Shown here: piece by piece, positions 1 to 5,648 of the stretch
Position numbering within the stretch: position 1 is the stretch's first letter
How the letters are laid out: every line of letters begins with the position of its first letter
DNA from: Candidatus Zixiibacteriota bacterium
GTDB lineage: Bacteria; Zixibacteria; MSB-5A5; GN15; FEB-12
NCBI GenBank assembly: GCA_030642845.1
Contig: DAOWMZ010000155.1
Coordinates: 1 to 5,648 of the forward strand
DNA length: 5,648 nucleotides
Direction: 5' to 3'
Made by a program: the position numbers and the translations under genes
Notes under the pieces: generated by a model
The model's database searches: none
What the model saw: only the letters and a program-made list of their open reading frames with translations
Told to the model about the DNA's origin: nothing

Positions 1-4
1 GTGA

Positions 5-32
5 TTGATCTAAAAATCCGTTTGCATATATT
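5..32 (+). promoter_or_regulatory. Candidate sigma-70 promoter for uvrB
   Basis: A -35-like box TTGATC (5-10) is followed after 16 bp by a -10-like box TATATT (27-32), which matches the consensus at five of six positions. Transcription would begin near 39, giving a leader of about 20-25 nt before uvrB. The same -10 hexamer and nearly the same spacing recur in the two other promoter candidates of this window. The -35 box matches only four of six positions. AT-rich DNA gives such matches by chance, and the upstream gene is outside the window, so read-through from it cannot be excluded. Confidence 0.4.
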
Positions 33-58
33 AGTTTTTAAATCGTCTATTATTTGGA

Positions 59-2098
59 ATGAAAATGTCAGAAATAATAAAAAATAAGATAAATACAAGC
101 CCTTTTGATCTTCAGTCGTCTTACAGCCCCAAAGGTGACCAGCCAAAAGCTATTGAAGAATTAATGGCCGGATTGAAAAATGATCAGAAACATCAGACTC
201 TTCTTGGTGTGACCGGTTCAGGGAAGACATTTACAATTGCTAATGTTATTGCTCAATATGGTCGTCCGGCACTGGTTATCTCTCATAATAAAACATTGGC
301 GGCTCAGCTTTTTGGAGAATTGAAAGCATTTTTCCCCAACAATGCGGTTGAGTTTTTTATTAGTTATTATGATTATTATCAACCTGAAGCGTATCTGCCA
401 ACAACTGATACTTTTATAGAAAAAGATACATCGATCAATGAAGATATTGACCGACTGCGGCTTCGTGCTACAGCATCGCTTCTGGAACGGGAAGATGTAA
501 TAATTGTTGCATCAGTTTCCTGTATTTATGGCCTCGGTTCACCTACCGAATATAAAAGGCAGTATCTTTCATTGGTTAAAGGAACAGATTATGATCGGGA
601 TGATCTAATCCGCAAACTGATTGATATTCACTACAACCGTAATGATATGGATTTCTCCCGAGGAAATTTTCGGGTCAGAGGTGATACAATCGAAATAGTT
701 CCTGCATATCATGAACATGCCATCAGGATTGAGTTTTATGGGGATGAGATTGAGAAACTCAAAACTATAAATCCTTTGACCGGTGAGGTGATTAAAGACC
801 TTGATAGAATTTCAATCTATCCTGCAAAACATTTTGTAACTTCACCGGAACAACTTAAGGGAGCCATTGTCAGCATTGAGGAAGAACTTGGACAACGATT
901 GGAAGATTATAGATCTCTTGATAAACTACTTGAGGCTCAACGGATTGATATGAGAACCAGGTATGATCTTGAAATGCTCAAAGAGATCGGCTACTGTTCA
1001 GGTATTGAAAACTATTCTCGTCATCTCGCCGGAAGGAAAAAGGGAGAAAGACCTTTTACATTGATAGATTTTTTTCCGGATGATTTTCTTACAATAATAG
1101 ACGAATCTCATCAGTCTGTACCGCAAATCCGGGGAATGTTTGCCGGAGATCGAAGCCGTAAAGAGGTTCTGGTTGAGCATGGTTTCAGACTTCCTTCGGC
1201 TTTGGATAATCGTCCTCTTTACTATGATGAATTTGATAATTTGGTGAAAAATCGGATTTACATCTCGGCCACACCTGCAGACTATGAGCTGGAGCAATGT
1301 GAAGGAGTAATAGTTGAACAGGTTATCAGACCGACAGGTCTCCTTGATCCGGAAATCACTGTAAAACCACTTGGGAATCAGGTCGATGACCTCCTCGAAC
1401 AGGCCAGAGCGCATGCTGCCCGAGGTGAGAGAGTTTTAGTTACAACTCTTACTAAAAGAATGTCAGAAGATCTTACCGATTATATGAGTCGTATGGGTTT
1501 AAGAGTTCGATATCTTCACAGTGAAATTAGTTCCATCGACAGAACGGCAATCATAAGGGATCTTCGGTTGGCGGAATTTGATATATTAGTAGGTGTTAAT
1601 TTGTTAAGAGAAGGTCTGGATCTTCCGGAAGTTTCATTAGTAGCAATATTAGATGCAGACAAAGAAGGATTCCTGAGATCGGAACGATCGTTGATTCAAA
1701 CAGTCGGACGTGCGGCAAGAAATAAAAACGGTTCGGTTATTTTATATGCTGATAAAATGACTAATTCCATGAATAAAGCGATTACCGAAACGAACCGCAG
1801 GCGGGAAAAACAGTTACAATATAATAAGGAACATAATATCAATCCTGAGACTATTTTTAAAACCAGGGAAGAAATTATGAGAATAACACTCTTTGCCGAT
1901 GCCAAAACTCAGGAAGAAAAGAAATTTGATAAACCGAGTCATTTTTTGAATATGAGCAATGAAGACCAGTTGGCCTTTATGCTCAAATCAATGAAAAAAG
2001 CGGCTGATAATCTTGATTTTGAAACAGCAATGACTATCCGGGATGAAATAAACAAAATGGAGTTCAAGGCGAAGAAAAAGAAAGGCAGGAGAAAATAA
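59..2098 (+). CDS. uvrB: Excinuclease ABC subunit UvrB
   Basis: UvrB is the damage-verifying, DNA-helicase-like subunit of nucleotide excision repair. It is loaded by UvrA, pries the strands apart around a lesion and recruits UvrC for incision, in the cytoplasm. The 679 residues are the normal family length. Visible in order are Walker A GVTGSGKT (50-57), motif Ia [10 protein letters not shown] (75-84), the tyrosine-rich beta-hairpin beginning [10 protein letters not shown] (103-112) that clamps one DNA strand, the UvrA-interacting domain 2 (about 160-255), Walker B DESH (348-351), ISATP (402-406), motif V around [10 protein letters not shown] (515-524), motif [10 protein letters not shown] (547-554) and a C-terminal UVR/UvrC-binding helical hairpin (about 634-669) with a basic KKKKGRRK tail. 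No key residue is missing. The start may be the second ATG at 65 (residue M3): the only purine-rich pairing site, GGA at 56-58, sits six bases before it and touches the first ATG. The downstream lipoprotein gene follows with no gap. Confidence 0.98.
   Translation: MKMSEIIKNKINTSPFDLQSSYSPKGDQPKAIEELMAGLKNDQKHQTLLGVTGSGKTFTIANVIAQYGRPALVISHNKTLAAQLFGELKAFFPNNAVEFFISYYDYYQPEAYLPTTDTFIEKDTSINEDIDRLRLRATASLLEREDVIIVASVSCIYGLGSPTEYKRQYLSLVKGTDYDRDDLIRKLIDIHYNRNDMDFSRGNFRVRGDTIEIVPAYHEHAIRIEFYGDEIEKLKTINPLTGEVIKDLDRISIYPAKHFVTSPEQLKGAIVSIEEELGQRLEDYRSLDKLLEAQRIDMRTRYDLEMLKEIGYCSGIENYSRHLAGRKKGERPFTLIDFFPDDFLTIIDESHQSVPQIRGMFAGDRSRKEVLVEHGFRLPSALDNRPLYYDEFDNLVKNRIYISATPADYELEQCEGVIVEQVIRPTGLLDPEITVKPLGNQVDDLLEQARAHAARGERVLVTTLTKRMSEDLTDYMSRMGLRVRYLHSEISSIDRTAIIRDLRLAEFDILVGVNLLREGLDLPEVSLVAILDADKEGFLRSERSLIQTVGRAARNKNGSVILYADKMTNSMNKAITETNRRREKQLQYNKEHNINPETIFKTREEIMRITLFADAKTQEEKKFDKPSHFLNMSNEDQLAFMLKSMKKAADNLDFETAMTIRDEINKMEFKAKKKKGRRK
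2087..2091 (+). promoter_or_regulatory. Ribosome binding site inside the uvrB 3' end
   Basis: AGGAG lies within the last codons of uvrB, seven bases before the ATG at 2099. This fixes the start of the lipoprotein gene at 2099 rather than at the in-frame ATG at 2114. It also means ribosomes finishing uvrB uncover or re-use this site, which favours translational coupling. Confidence 0.75.
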
Positions 2099-3097
2099 AT
2101 GAAAAGTTCTTTTATGAAAATTATTTCTATTTATTTTACGTTCTCATTAATGATCGTATTGATTAATTCCTGCGAGGAATACGATGTCCCTTATGTCTCC
2201 GATGAGGAAGTAATCACCAGAATTATTTATGAAACAGAAGAAGGGCAGGAGCTTTTCAGAACAGATAATATCTTCCTTGATGAGACATACACTATCCCCT
2301 TTGATAATTCTATTTATAAAATGACAGTCGATTCGGCTACCAGGGATATAAATTATAGTATAAATATGTGCGCATGGGACTCATTCAATGTCAAAATTTG
2401 CCATGAATTCGATAATCCCATCGGTCTGAGGCGTGATGCTGAAGTAATTATTGATGATTTCTTTTACGTAACTTATTTAAAAATTAATGGTACAGATACT
2501 GTCAGTTTTAACAGAATTCGTTTGTTAACCCGATATGGTTTTTTCCTGAAGCTTGGCAATGATGGGGATTCCTATTTGGGCTGGTTATTATGGGGCTATA
2601 ATGGGGGAATTCTGGCCAATGGTCTGTTTAATGTACATGCAGAAAACGGCCAACTCTTTCATAGTGATTACCGGGATCTGGATAATTTCAGATTTATACA
2701 ATATCAATCCAGTATCAGATATGACAATAACGGTGCTTCATTTATTGTCGAAGATACTACCCCTCGCGAGACAGAATTTAGGTATCAGCGCCTTGATGCT
2801 ATAGGTGTCCCTGATGTCGGGGATAGGTTGATCCTGACAAATAATAATGTAGAGAATTCATCCTATTATCAAATTATAACAGCTTCTACTAACAACGGTT
2901 ACGAGATGAGCCTGTCAACCCGTTCAGACAGTTCTACATATATTGACACAGTTCAAATTCCGACAAATAATCCCAGAATATGGAATGTTCTGTTTATTCA
3001 GGATATTGACCGCTTTGAAATTCCTGGAGGGCAACCCCCTGATACGATGGGGACCAATTGGTTTGGCTGGTGTGTGCCTTATCGAATAGATCTGTAA
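2099..3097 (+). CDS. Predicted lipoprotein of unknown function
   Basis: I do not recognise the family of this 332-residue protein. The N-terminus is a lipoprotein signal peptide: a short basic start (MKSSFMK), a hydrophobic stretch (about 8-22) and a lipobox-like INSC with the lipidated cysteine at 25. The next residues, EEYD, are acidic. In Bacteroidota, acidic residues just after the cysteine form part of a surface-export signal; whether this applies here is inference. The mature part looks beta-rich and soluble, with many aromatic, Asn and Asp residues and no further membrane segment. It includes an aromatic patch WLLWGYNGG (162-170) and ends in WFGWCVPYRIDL. Cysteines at 91, 101 and 325 could form disulfides. 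Its ATG abuts the uvrB stop codon and its ribosome binding site is inside uvrB, so it is co-transcribed with a DNA-repair gene whose function it need not share. No terminator is clear after it. The coding assignment is firm; the function is open. Confidence 0.85.
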   Translation: MKSSFMKIISIYFTFSLMIVLINSCEEYDVPYVSDEEVITRIIYETEEGQELFRTDNIFLDETYTIPFDNSIYKMTVDSATRDINYSINMCAWDSFNVKICHEFDNPIGLRRDAEVIIDDFFYVTYLKINGTDTVSFNRIRLLTRYGFFLKLGNDGDSYLGWLLWGYNGGILANGLFNVHAENGQLFHSDYRDLDNFRFIQYQSSIRYDNNGASFIVEDTTPRETEFRYQRLDAIGVPDVGDRLILTNNNVENSSYYQIITASTNNGYEMSLSTRSDSSTYIDTVQIPTNNPRIWNVLFIQDIDRFEIPGGQPPDTMGTNWFGWCVPYRIDL

Positions 3098-3129
3098 GTT
3101 TCTACATTAACGATTTTTTTCGATTTTGA

Positions 3130-3158
3130 TTGAATATTCTTTAATTCGTCGATATATT
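3130..3158 (+). promoter_or_regulatory. Candidate sigma-70 promoter for the SPFH gene
   Basis: TTGAAT (3130-3135) and TATATT (3153-3158) are separated by 17 bp in the gap between the two lipoprotein genes. Transcription would begin near 3165, giving a leader of about 33 nt. The -35 box matches four of six consensus positions and the -10 box five of six. A consensus TATAAT at 3169-3174 is an alternative -10, but I see no acceptable -35 box at the right distance from it. Confidence 0.45.
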
Positions 3159-3187
3159 CATGTGAATTTATAATCAAACTATTACAT

Positions 3188-3192
3188 GGAGG
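3188..3192 (+). promoter_or_regulatory. Ribosome binding site deciding the SPFH gene start
   Basis: GGAGG ends five bases before the ATG at 3198. The longer reading frame opens at an ATG at 3186 that overlaps this site and has no ribosome binding site of its own, so translation should start at 3198. The protein then begins MKKSQIAG, a normal lipoprotein signal peptide start. Confidence 0.85.
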
Positions 3193-3197
3193 TTAAG

Positions 3198-4004
3198 ATG
3201 AAGAAAAGTCAAATCGCCGGATTATTGTTAGTAATGATTATGGCAATTACTACAATAGGCTGCGGCACGCAGGTCTCATCCGGGCAAAGAGGGGTGTTTT
3301 TCAGCAAGTTTGGTGATGGTACCGAGATGGGTAAAATATATCAGGAAGGTTTTAACTGGCACCTTCCCTGGAACAGCATGATGGTGTACAAAATTCAGAC
3401 TTCGGAACGCAAAGAAAATCTGCAGGTACTATCTTCAGATGGTGCTACAATCAGAATGGAAGTATCTATTCTTTTCCGACCCGTGATAAACAGAATTGAT
3501 TCGTTGCAGATTACTATTGGTCCGGCTTATTATGATGTCAAAGTAGCTCCAACAGTTAGAGGTATAGCCCGAACTGTTGCTGGACGTTACAAACCGGAGG
3601 AAATTTACTCAACTAAACGAGAAGAACTGAAAGAATCAATCACAACTGAATTGAGAGCTGAAATGGTTAGTCATTTTATTGATATTCAGGATGTTCTGGT
3701 AAGGGATGTTGAGATTCCGGCAAAAATTAGTGAGGCGATTAACTTCAAATTAGCTGCCGATCAGGAAGCCCAGAAAATGGAATTTACAATCCAAAAAGAG
3801 AGGCTTGAAGCGGATAGAAAAAGAATCGAAGCCAAAGGTATCTCTGATTTCCAAAAGATTGTATCAGCAGGAATCACAAATTCATTGCTGAAATGGAAAG
3901 GTATTGAGGCTACTTTGAAAATTGCAGAATCTAACAATACCAAAGTTATTATCGTTGGAAATGATGCCGGTAGTTTACCGGTTATTTTGGGATCAGATAA
4001 GTAG
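3198..4004 (+). CDS. Prohibitin/SPFH-domain protein with lipoprotein signal peptide
   Basis: This 268-residue protein is a member of the SPFH (stomatin/prohibitin/flotillin/HflK-C) superfamily, membrane scaffolds that form large ring-like oligomers and often associate with proteases or ordered membrane patches. Seen in sequence: a signal peptide with a hydrophobic core (about 6-20) and Cys22 in TIGC. The SPFH/PHB domain follows (about 25-185), including GQRGVFFSKFGDG (29-41), EGFNWHLPW (50-58), the beta strand ending SILFRP (90-95), the helix region TVRGIARTVAGRY (119-131) and DVLVRDVEIP (165-174). Next come a charged coiled-coil-like helix (about 185-215) and a C-terminal segment KVIIVGNDAGSLPVIL (249-264), a type of ending common in prohibitin homologues. 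The lipobox is imperfect (Thr at -3 instead of Leu), so an uncleaved N-terminal anchor is the alternative. Gly follows the cysteine, not Asp, so by the E. coli rule there is no inner-membrane retention signal. The gene appears monocistronic, with its own promoter candidate and a strong terminator. The substrate or partner is unknown. Confidence 0.92.
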   Translation: MKKSQIAGLLLVMIMAITTIGCGTQVSSGQRGVFFSKFGDGTEMGKIYQEGFNWHLPWNSMMVYKIQTSERKENLQVLSSDGATIRMEVSILFRPVINRIDSLQITIGPAYYDVKVAPTVRGIARTVAGRYKPEEIYSTKREELKESITTELRAEMVSHFIDIQDVLVRDVEIPAKISEAINFKLAADQEAQKMEFTIQKERLEADRKRIEAKGISDFQKIVSAGITNSLLKWKGIEATLKIAESNNTKVIIVGNDAGSLPVILGSDK

Positions 4005-4031
4005 ATCAATAATAATATATTATGATAAATC

Positions 4032-4070
4032 AGGTGCTGTTGGTATGAACTGACAGCACCTTTTCTTTTT
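4032..4070 (+). terminator. Intrinsic terminator after the SPFH gene
   Basis: Arms AGGTGCTGT (4032-4040) and ACAGCACCT (4053-4061) pair perfectly over 9 bp around a 12-base loop. They are followed directly by TTTTCTTTTT (4061-4070). The hairpin lies 27 bases after the SPFH stop codon and separates that transcript from the repeat-protein gene downstream. Confidence 0.9.
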
Positions 4071-4288
4071 AAAAATTAAAAAAAATTCCACAATTTTCAA
4101 ATTAAATCTTTTGAAGTAATAGTATCAATATTTTCCATATATATGAATGTAGGCATTCTAAAGCATATTCTAATTACTTCTATTTCATAATATAGACATC
4201 CTGTTGCAGATTGTTTTATTAAGTATATGCAAGTCATGAATTAACAATAACTTAATAAACCGGAACGGAAGTTGCATATGATTCTGTG
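4071..4288. other. AT-rich intergenic region with no gene seen
   Basis: I find no credible coding region, RNA gene or mobile-element end in this very AT-rich stretch. It contains only short symmetry elements of the kind AT-rich DNA produces: a 10-bp palindrome CATATATATG (4136-4145), a small hairpin GAATG-TAGG-CATTC (4145-4158), separated arms ATATGCAA (4225-4232) and TTGCATAT (4272-4279), and a doubled CGGAA (4261-4270). It acts at least as the spacer upstream of the promoter at 4303. Confidence 0.6.
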
Positions 4289-4304
4289 AAGGCCAATAGG
4301 TCTT
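4289..4304. promoter_or_regulatory. Operator-like dyad abutting the -35 box
   Basis: AAGGCC (4289-4294) and GGTCTT (4299-4304) form an imperfect dyad around AATA, with one G-T pair in six. Its right arm overlaps the first two bases of the TTGACA box. A protein bound here would touch RNA polymerase, so it could be an activator or repressor site. No T-run follows, which argues against a terminator. The match is short and could be chance. Confidence 0.25.
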
Positions 4305-4330
4305 GACAATTTAACTAAAGGACATATATT
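4303..4330 (+). promoter_or_regulatory. Sigma-70-type promoter for the secreted repeat protein
   Basis: A perfect TTGACA (4303-4308) is followed after 16 bp by TATATT (4325-4330), the strongest promoter match in the window. It lies downstream of a strong terminator and upstream of an isolated gene on the same strand, exactly where a promoter is needed. Transcription would begin near 4337. Confidence 0.65.
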
Positions 4331-4336
4331 TAAGTG

Positions 4337-4541
4337 TATAAATTTAAGTACATATTTTTTACTACTGAAGTGTTTAATTTTCTGATTCTAAAAAAGAAAA
4401 TGACTATAAAAACGCTGGATATTGCGATAGAGGGGAATGTACTACCTTTTTTCAATAATTTCGGTCCGTCTTACGATGGATTATATATTTGTTATTTTTA
4501 AATAGCTCATATGGGCTAAGGAAAATATTAATGGAGGAAAG
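4337..4541 (+). promoter_or_regulatory. Long 5' leader with two small hairpins
   Basis: If transcription starts near 4337, about 205 nt precede the coding region, far more than the 20-35 nt predicted for the other promoters here. The leader holds the hairpin TCCGTC-TTAC-GATGGA (4465-4480), followed by a T/A-rich run (4481-4500), and a second hairpin TAGCTC-ATAT-GGGCTA (4503-4518) about 14 bases before the ribosome binding site. Each stem has six pairs including one G-U. A 33-codon open frame (4400-4501) overlaps the first hairpin but lacks a good ribosome binding site. I cannot match this to a known riboswitch class. Attenuation or control of translation start are possibilities, not demonstrated functions. 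Confidence 0.35.
4533..4537 (+). promoter_or_regulatory. Ribosome binding site of the secreted repeat protein
   Basis: GGAGG lies four bases before the ATG at 4542. The overlapping ATG at 4531 runs into a TGA after four codons, so 4542 is the start. Confidence 0.85.
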
Positions 4542-5648
4542 ATGAGACGTTTTGGGATGCTTTTTACTCTTATAGTATTGTCTGTAATAATTTGTTTTAC
4601 ATCAATATCAGCAGCAGGTACCGGTGGAGATCCGGGTATTATTCCATCCGGAGATAATACCGGAATACCTGAAGATACAGTTAATCTCTGCCTGGGTGAA
4701 GCCATTTATGATACACTCATATTTGGTTTCGATAATATTATGGATACTAATATTAGTATGACTCTTTTATCAGGCCCGGGTGAGTTAACTTATGCTGTAA
4801 CCAATGTACTTTATGGTTATTATAACTATACTCCGACGGCCGATGGCGATATTCTGATAGAATATCTGGTCGTTGGTTCGAATGCTGACTCTTCATACCA
4901 TCAAAAAAAATATGTGGTTTATGTTGATGAACCACCTACTCTGGAAAATCAATATTTTTCAGCTTACCTGTGTTATGCAGGAAGTATGAGATATTTATAT
5001 TTACAGATAAATGATCCGGAAGGTCAGGATGTACATTTGGAACTGATTTCTGGAAATGGAACTGTGGATAACGATTTGGATAAAATTTTTTATTATCCAG
5101 ATACATCCGGAACATATACTTTTCAATTAGCATTCAATGATAATTGCCACACTGATACTGTAACGATATATGATGAAGTTACTATTAATACCCTTCCTCA
5201 AGTTACTCTTACGGATACGATCATTTACGTTTGTGATTCAAGTGAAATATGTTTTGATGTTCCTTTCTCTGATATTGAAGGTGATTCAGTTATTATAAGT
5301 CAATCTGGCGGCCCTGGTTATTTTACTGTTTTGAATGATTCTACCGGTGAACAGTGTTTCACTCCTTCAAGCGAAGATTCTCTAACTTATACCTTCTATT
5401 ATTCTATTAGAGATAATTGTTCCCCATTTAGCTATGAAGTACCTCCTGCGGAACCATTGTGTCATAACGATTCTTTAATTGTTACCATTATTTACATTCA
5501 GCCCCCGGTTATAACTTGTCCAGGTGAATTGACTTTCAATACCTGTGTAATTGATACTTTCTGTTTTGATATCAGTGCTGAATCTTCCACTCCAAACTCA
5601 TTTATGTTTAATATTCTTTCCGAAAATGCCTGGATTGATGGCGAGACA
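4542..5648 (+). CDS. Secreted Cys-containing tandem-repeat protein (N-terminal part)
   Basis: An uninterrupted frame runs from this ATG through the window edge, giving the first 369 residues without a stop codon. The start is set by GGAGG four bases upstream. A Sec signal peptide is clear: MRR, a hydrophobic core (about 5-20) and a probable cleavage after SISAA (25). Its cysteine (18) is within the core and is not a lipobox. After a Gly/Pro-rich linker (26-45), at least four degenerate beta-rich modules follow, each marked by a cysteine near its start: LC at 50, LC at 144, VC at 231 and TC at 335. The third and fourth have the pattern C-x5-C-F-D (231/237 and 335/341). Modules are joined by Pro-containing linkers (PPTL 131, LPQV 218, PPVI 321), and two contain a turn of the type D-P/I-E-G (158-161, 244-247). 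This is the look of extracellular Ig- or cadherin-like adhesin or surface modules. No catalytic motif is seen. It probably continues with more repeats and a sorting domain beyond the window. The function is unknown. Confidence 0.85.
   Translation, partial: MRRFGMLFTLIVLSVIICFTSISAAGTGGDPGIIPSGDNTGIPEDTVNLCLGEAIYDTLIFGFDNIMDTNISMTLLSGPGELTYAVTNVLYGYYNYTPTADGDILIEYLVVGSNADSSYHQKKYVVYVDEPPTLENQYFSAYLCYAGSMRYLYLQINDPEGQDVHLELISGNGTVDNDLDKIFYYPDTSGTYTFQLAFNDNCHTDTVTIYDEVTINTLPQVTLTDTIIYVCDSSEICFDVPFSDIEGDSVIISQSGGPGYFTVLNDSTGEQCFTPSSEDSLTYTFYYSIRDNCSPFSYEVPPAEPLCHNDSLIVTIIYIQPPVITCPGELTFNTCVIDTFCFDISAESSTPNSFMFNILSENAWIDGET

Noticed and set aside
998..1414. 138-codon open frame on the - strand inside uvrB
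   Set aside because: It lies entirely within strongly conserved UvrB helicase motifs on the other strand, has no ribosome binding site and resembles no known protein.
2553..2804. 83-codon + strand frame inside the lipoprotein gene
   Set aside because: It is an out-of-frame shadow. The lipoprotein frame has a signal peptide and a good ribosome binding site, and this one has neither.
3186..3197. Upstream ATG giving a four-residue longer SPFH protein
   Set aside because: This ATG overlaps the GGAGG that serves the ATG at 3198 and has no ribosome binding site itself. The shorter start gives a normal MKK signal peptide.
3967..3981. Perfect hairpin CCGGTA-GTT-TACCGG near the 3' end of the SPFH gene
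   Set aside because: It is inside coding sequence, encodes a segment fitting the family's C-terminal pattern, lacks a T-run, and a stronger terminator follows shortly after.
4531..4545. Four-codon frame ATG-GAG-GAA-AGA-TGA overlapping the start of the repeat protein
   Set aside because: It arises from the ribosome binding site itself and has no site of its own. I regard it as coincidental.
4481..5133. Three consecutive - strand open frames (74, 60 and 65 codons)
   Set aside because: They lie opposite the secreted repeat protein, whose frame stays open to the window edge with a signal peptide and aligned repeats. The - strand frames have no recognisable features.
1..5648. Search for CRISPR arrays, insertion sequences, tRNA/rRNA genes, toxin-antitoxin or defence genes
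   Set aside because: I saw no regularly spaced repeats, transposase motifs, terminal inverted repeats, tRNA-like folds or defence-type domains on either strand.

Overview
The window is a stretch of chromosome from an AT-rich, Gram-negative-type bacterium. All recognised genes lie on the + strand. It carries a housekeeping DNA-repair gene (uvrB), two predicted lipoproteins and the start of a large secreted, cysteine-bearing repeat protein. Two lipobox signal peptides plus a secreted beta-rich repeat protein suggest a diderm envelope. The style of the repeat protein (tandem Ig-like modules with 'DPEGQ/DIEGD' turns and paired cysteines) resembles proteins of FCB-group candidate phyla such as Zixibacteria. 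The three promoter candidates look like ordinary sigma-70 sites (TTGAnn, 16-17 bp, TATATT) rather than the Bacteroidota -33/-7 type, which argues mildly against Bacteroidota proper. The phylum is an inference, not something the sequence proves.

Layout: (1) 1-58, a short upstream region with a candidate promoter. (2) 59-2098, full-length uvrB with all helicase motifs, the beta-hairpin and the UVR tail. (3) 2099-3097, an unrecognised lipoprotein whose ATG directly abuts the uvrB stop codon and whose ribosome binding site lies inside uvrB; the two are very probably one transcript. (4) 3098-3197, an intergenic region with a second promoter candidate. (5) 3198-4004, a prohibitin/SPFH-family protein that starts with a lipoprotein signal peptide, followed by a strong intrinsic terminator at 4032-4070. 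(6) 4071-4541, about 470 bases without a convincing gene; its right half holds the best promoter in the window (TTGACA-16-TATATT), a dyad abutting the -35 box and a leader of about 205 nt with two small hairpins. (7) 4542 to the window end, the first 369 residues of a secreted protein built of at least four degenerate repeats, cut off by the window edge.

The genes do not form an obvious pathway. UvrB acts in the cytoplasm in nucleotide excision repair, while the other three products are predicted to act in the envelope or outside the cell. I see no mobile element, CRISPR array, RNA gene or defence system. The points most worth a second look are the tandem Cys-x5-Cys repeat protein with its long leader, the SPFH protein apparently anchored by a lipid instead of a transmembrane helix, and the zero-gap coupling of an envelope lipoprotein to uvrB.
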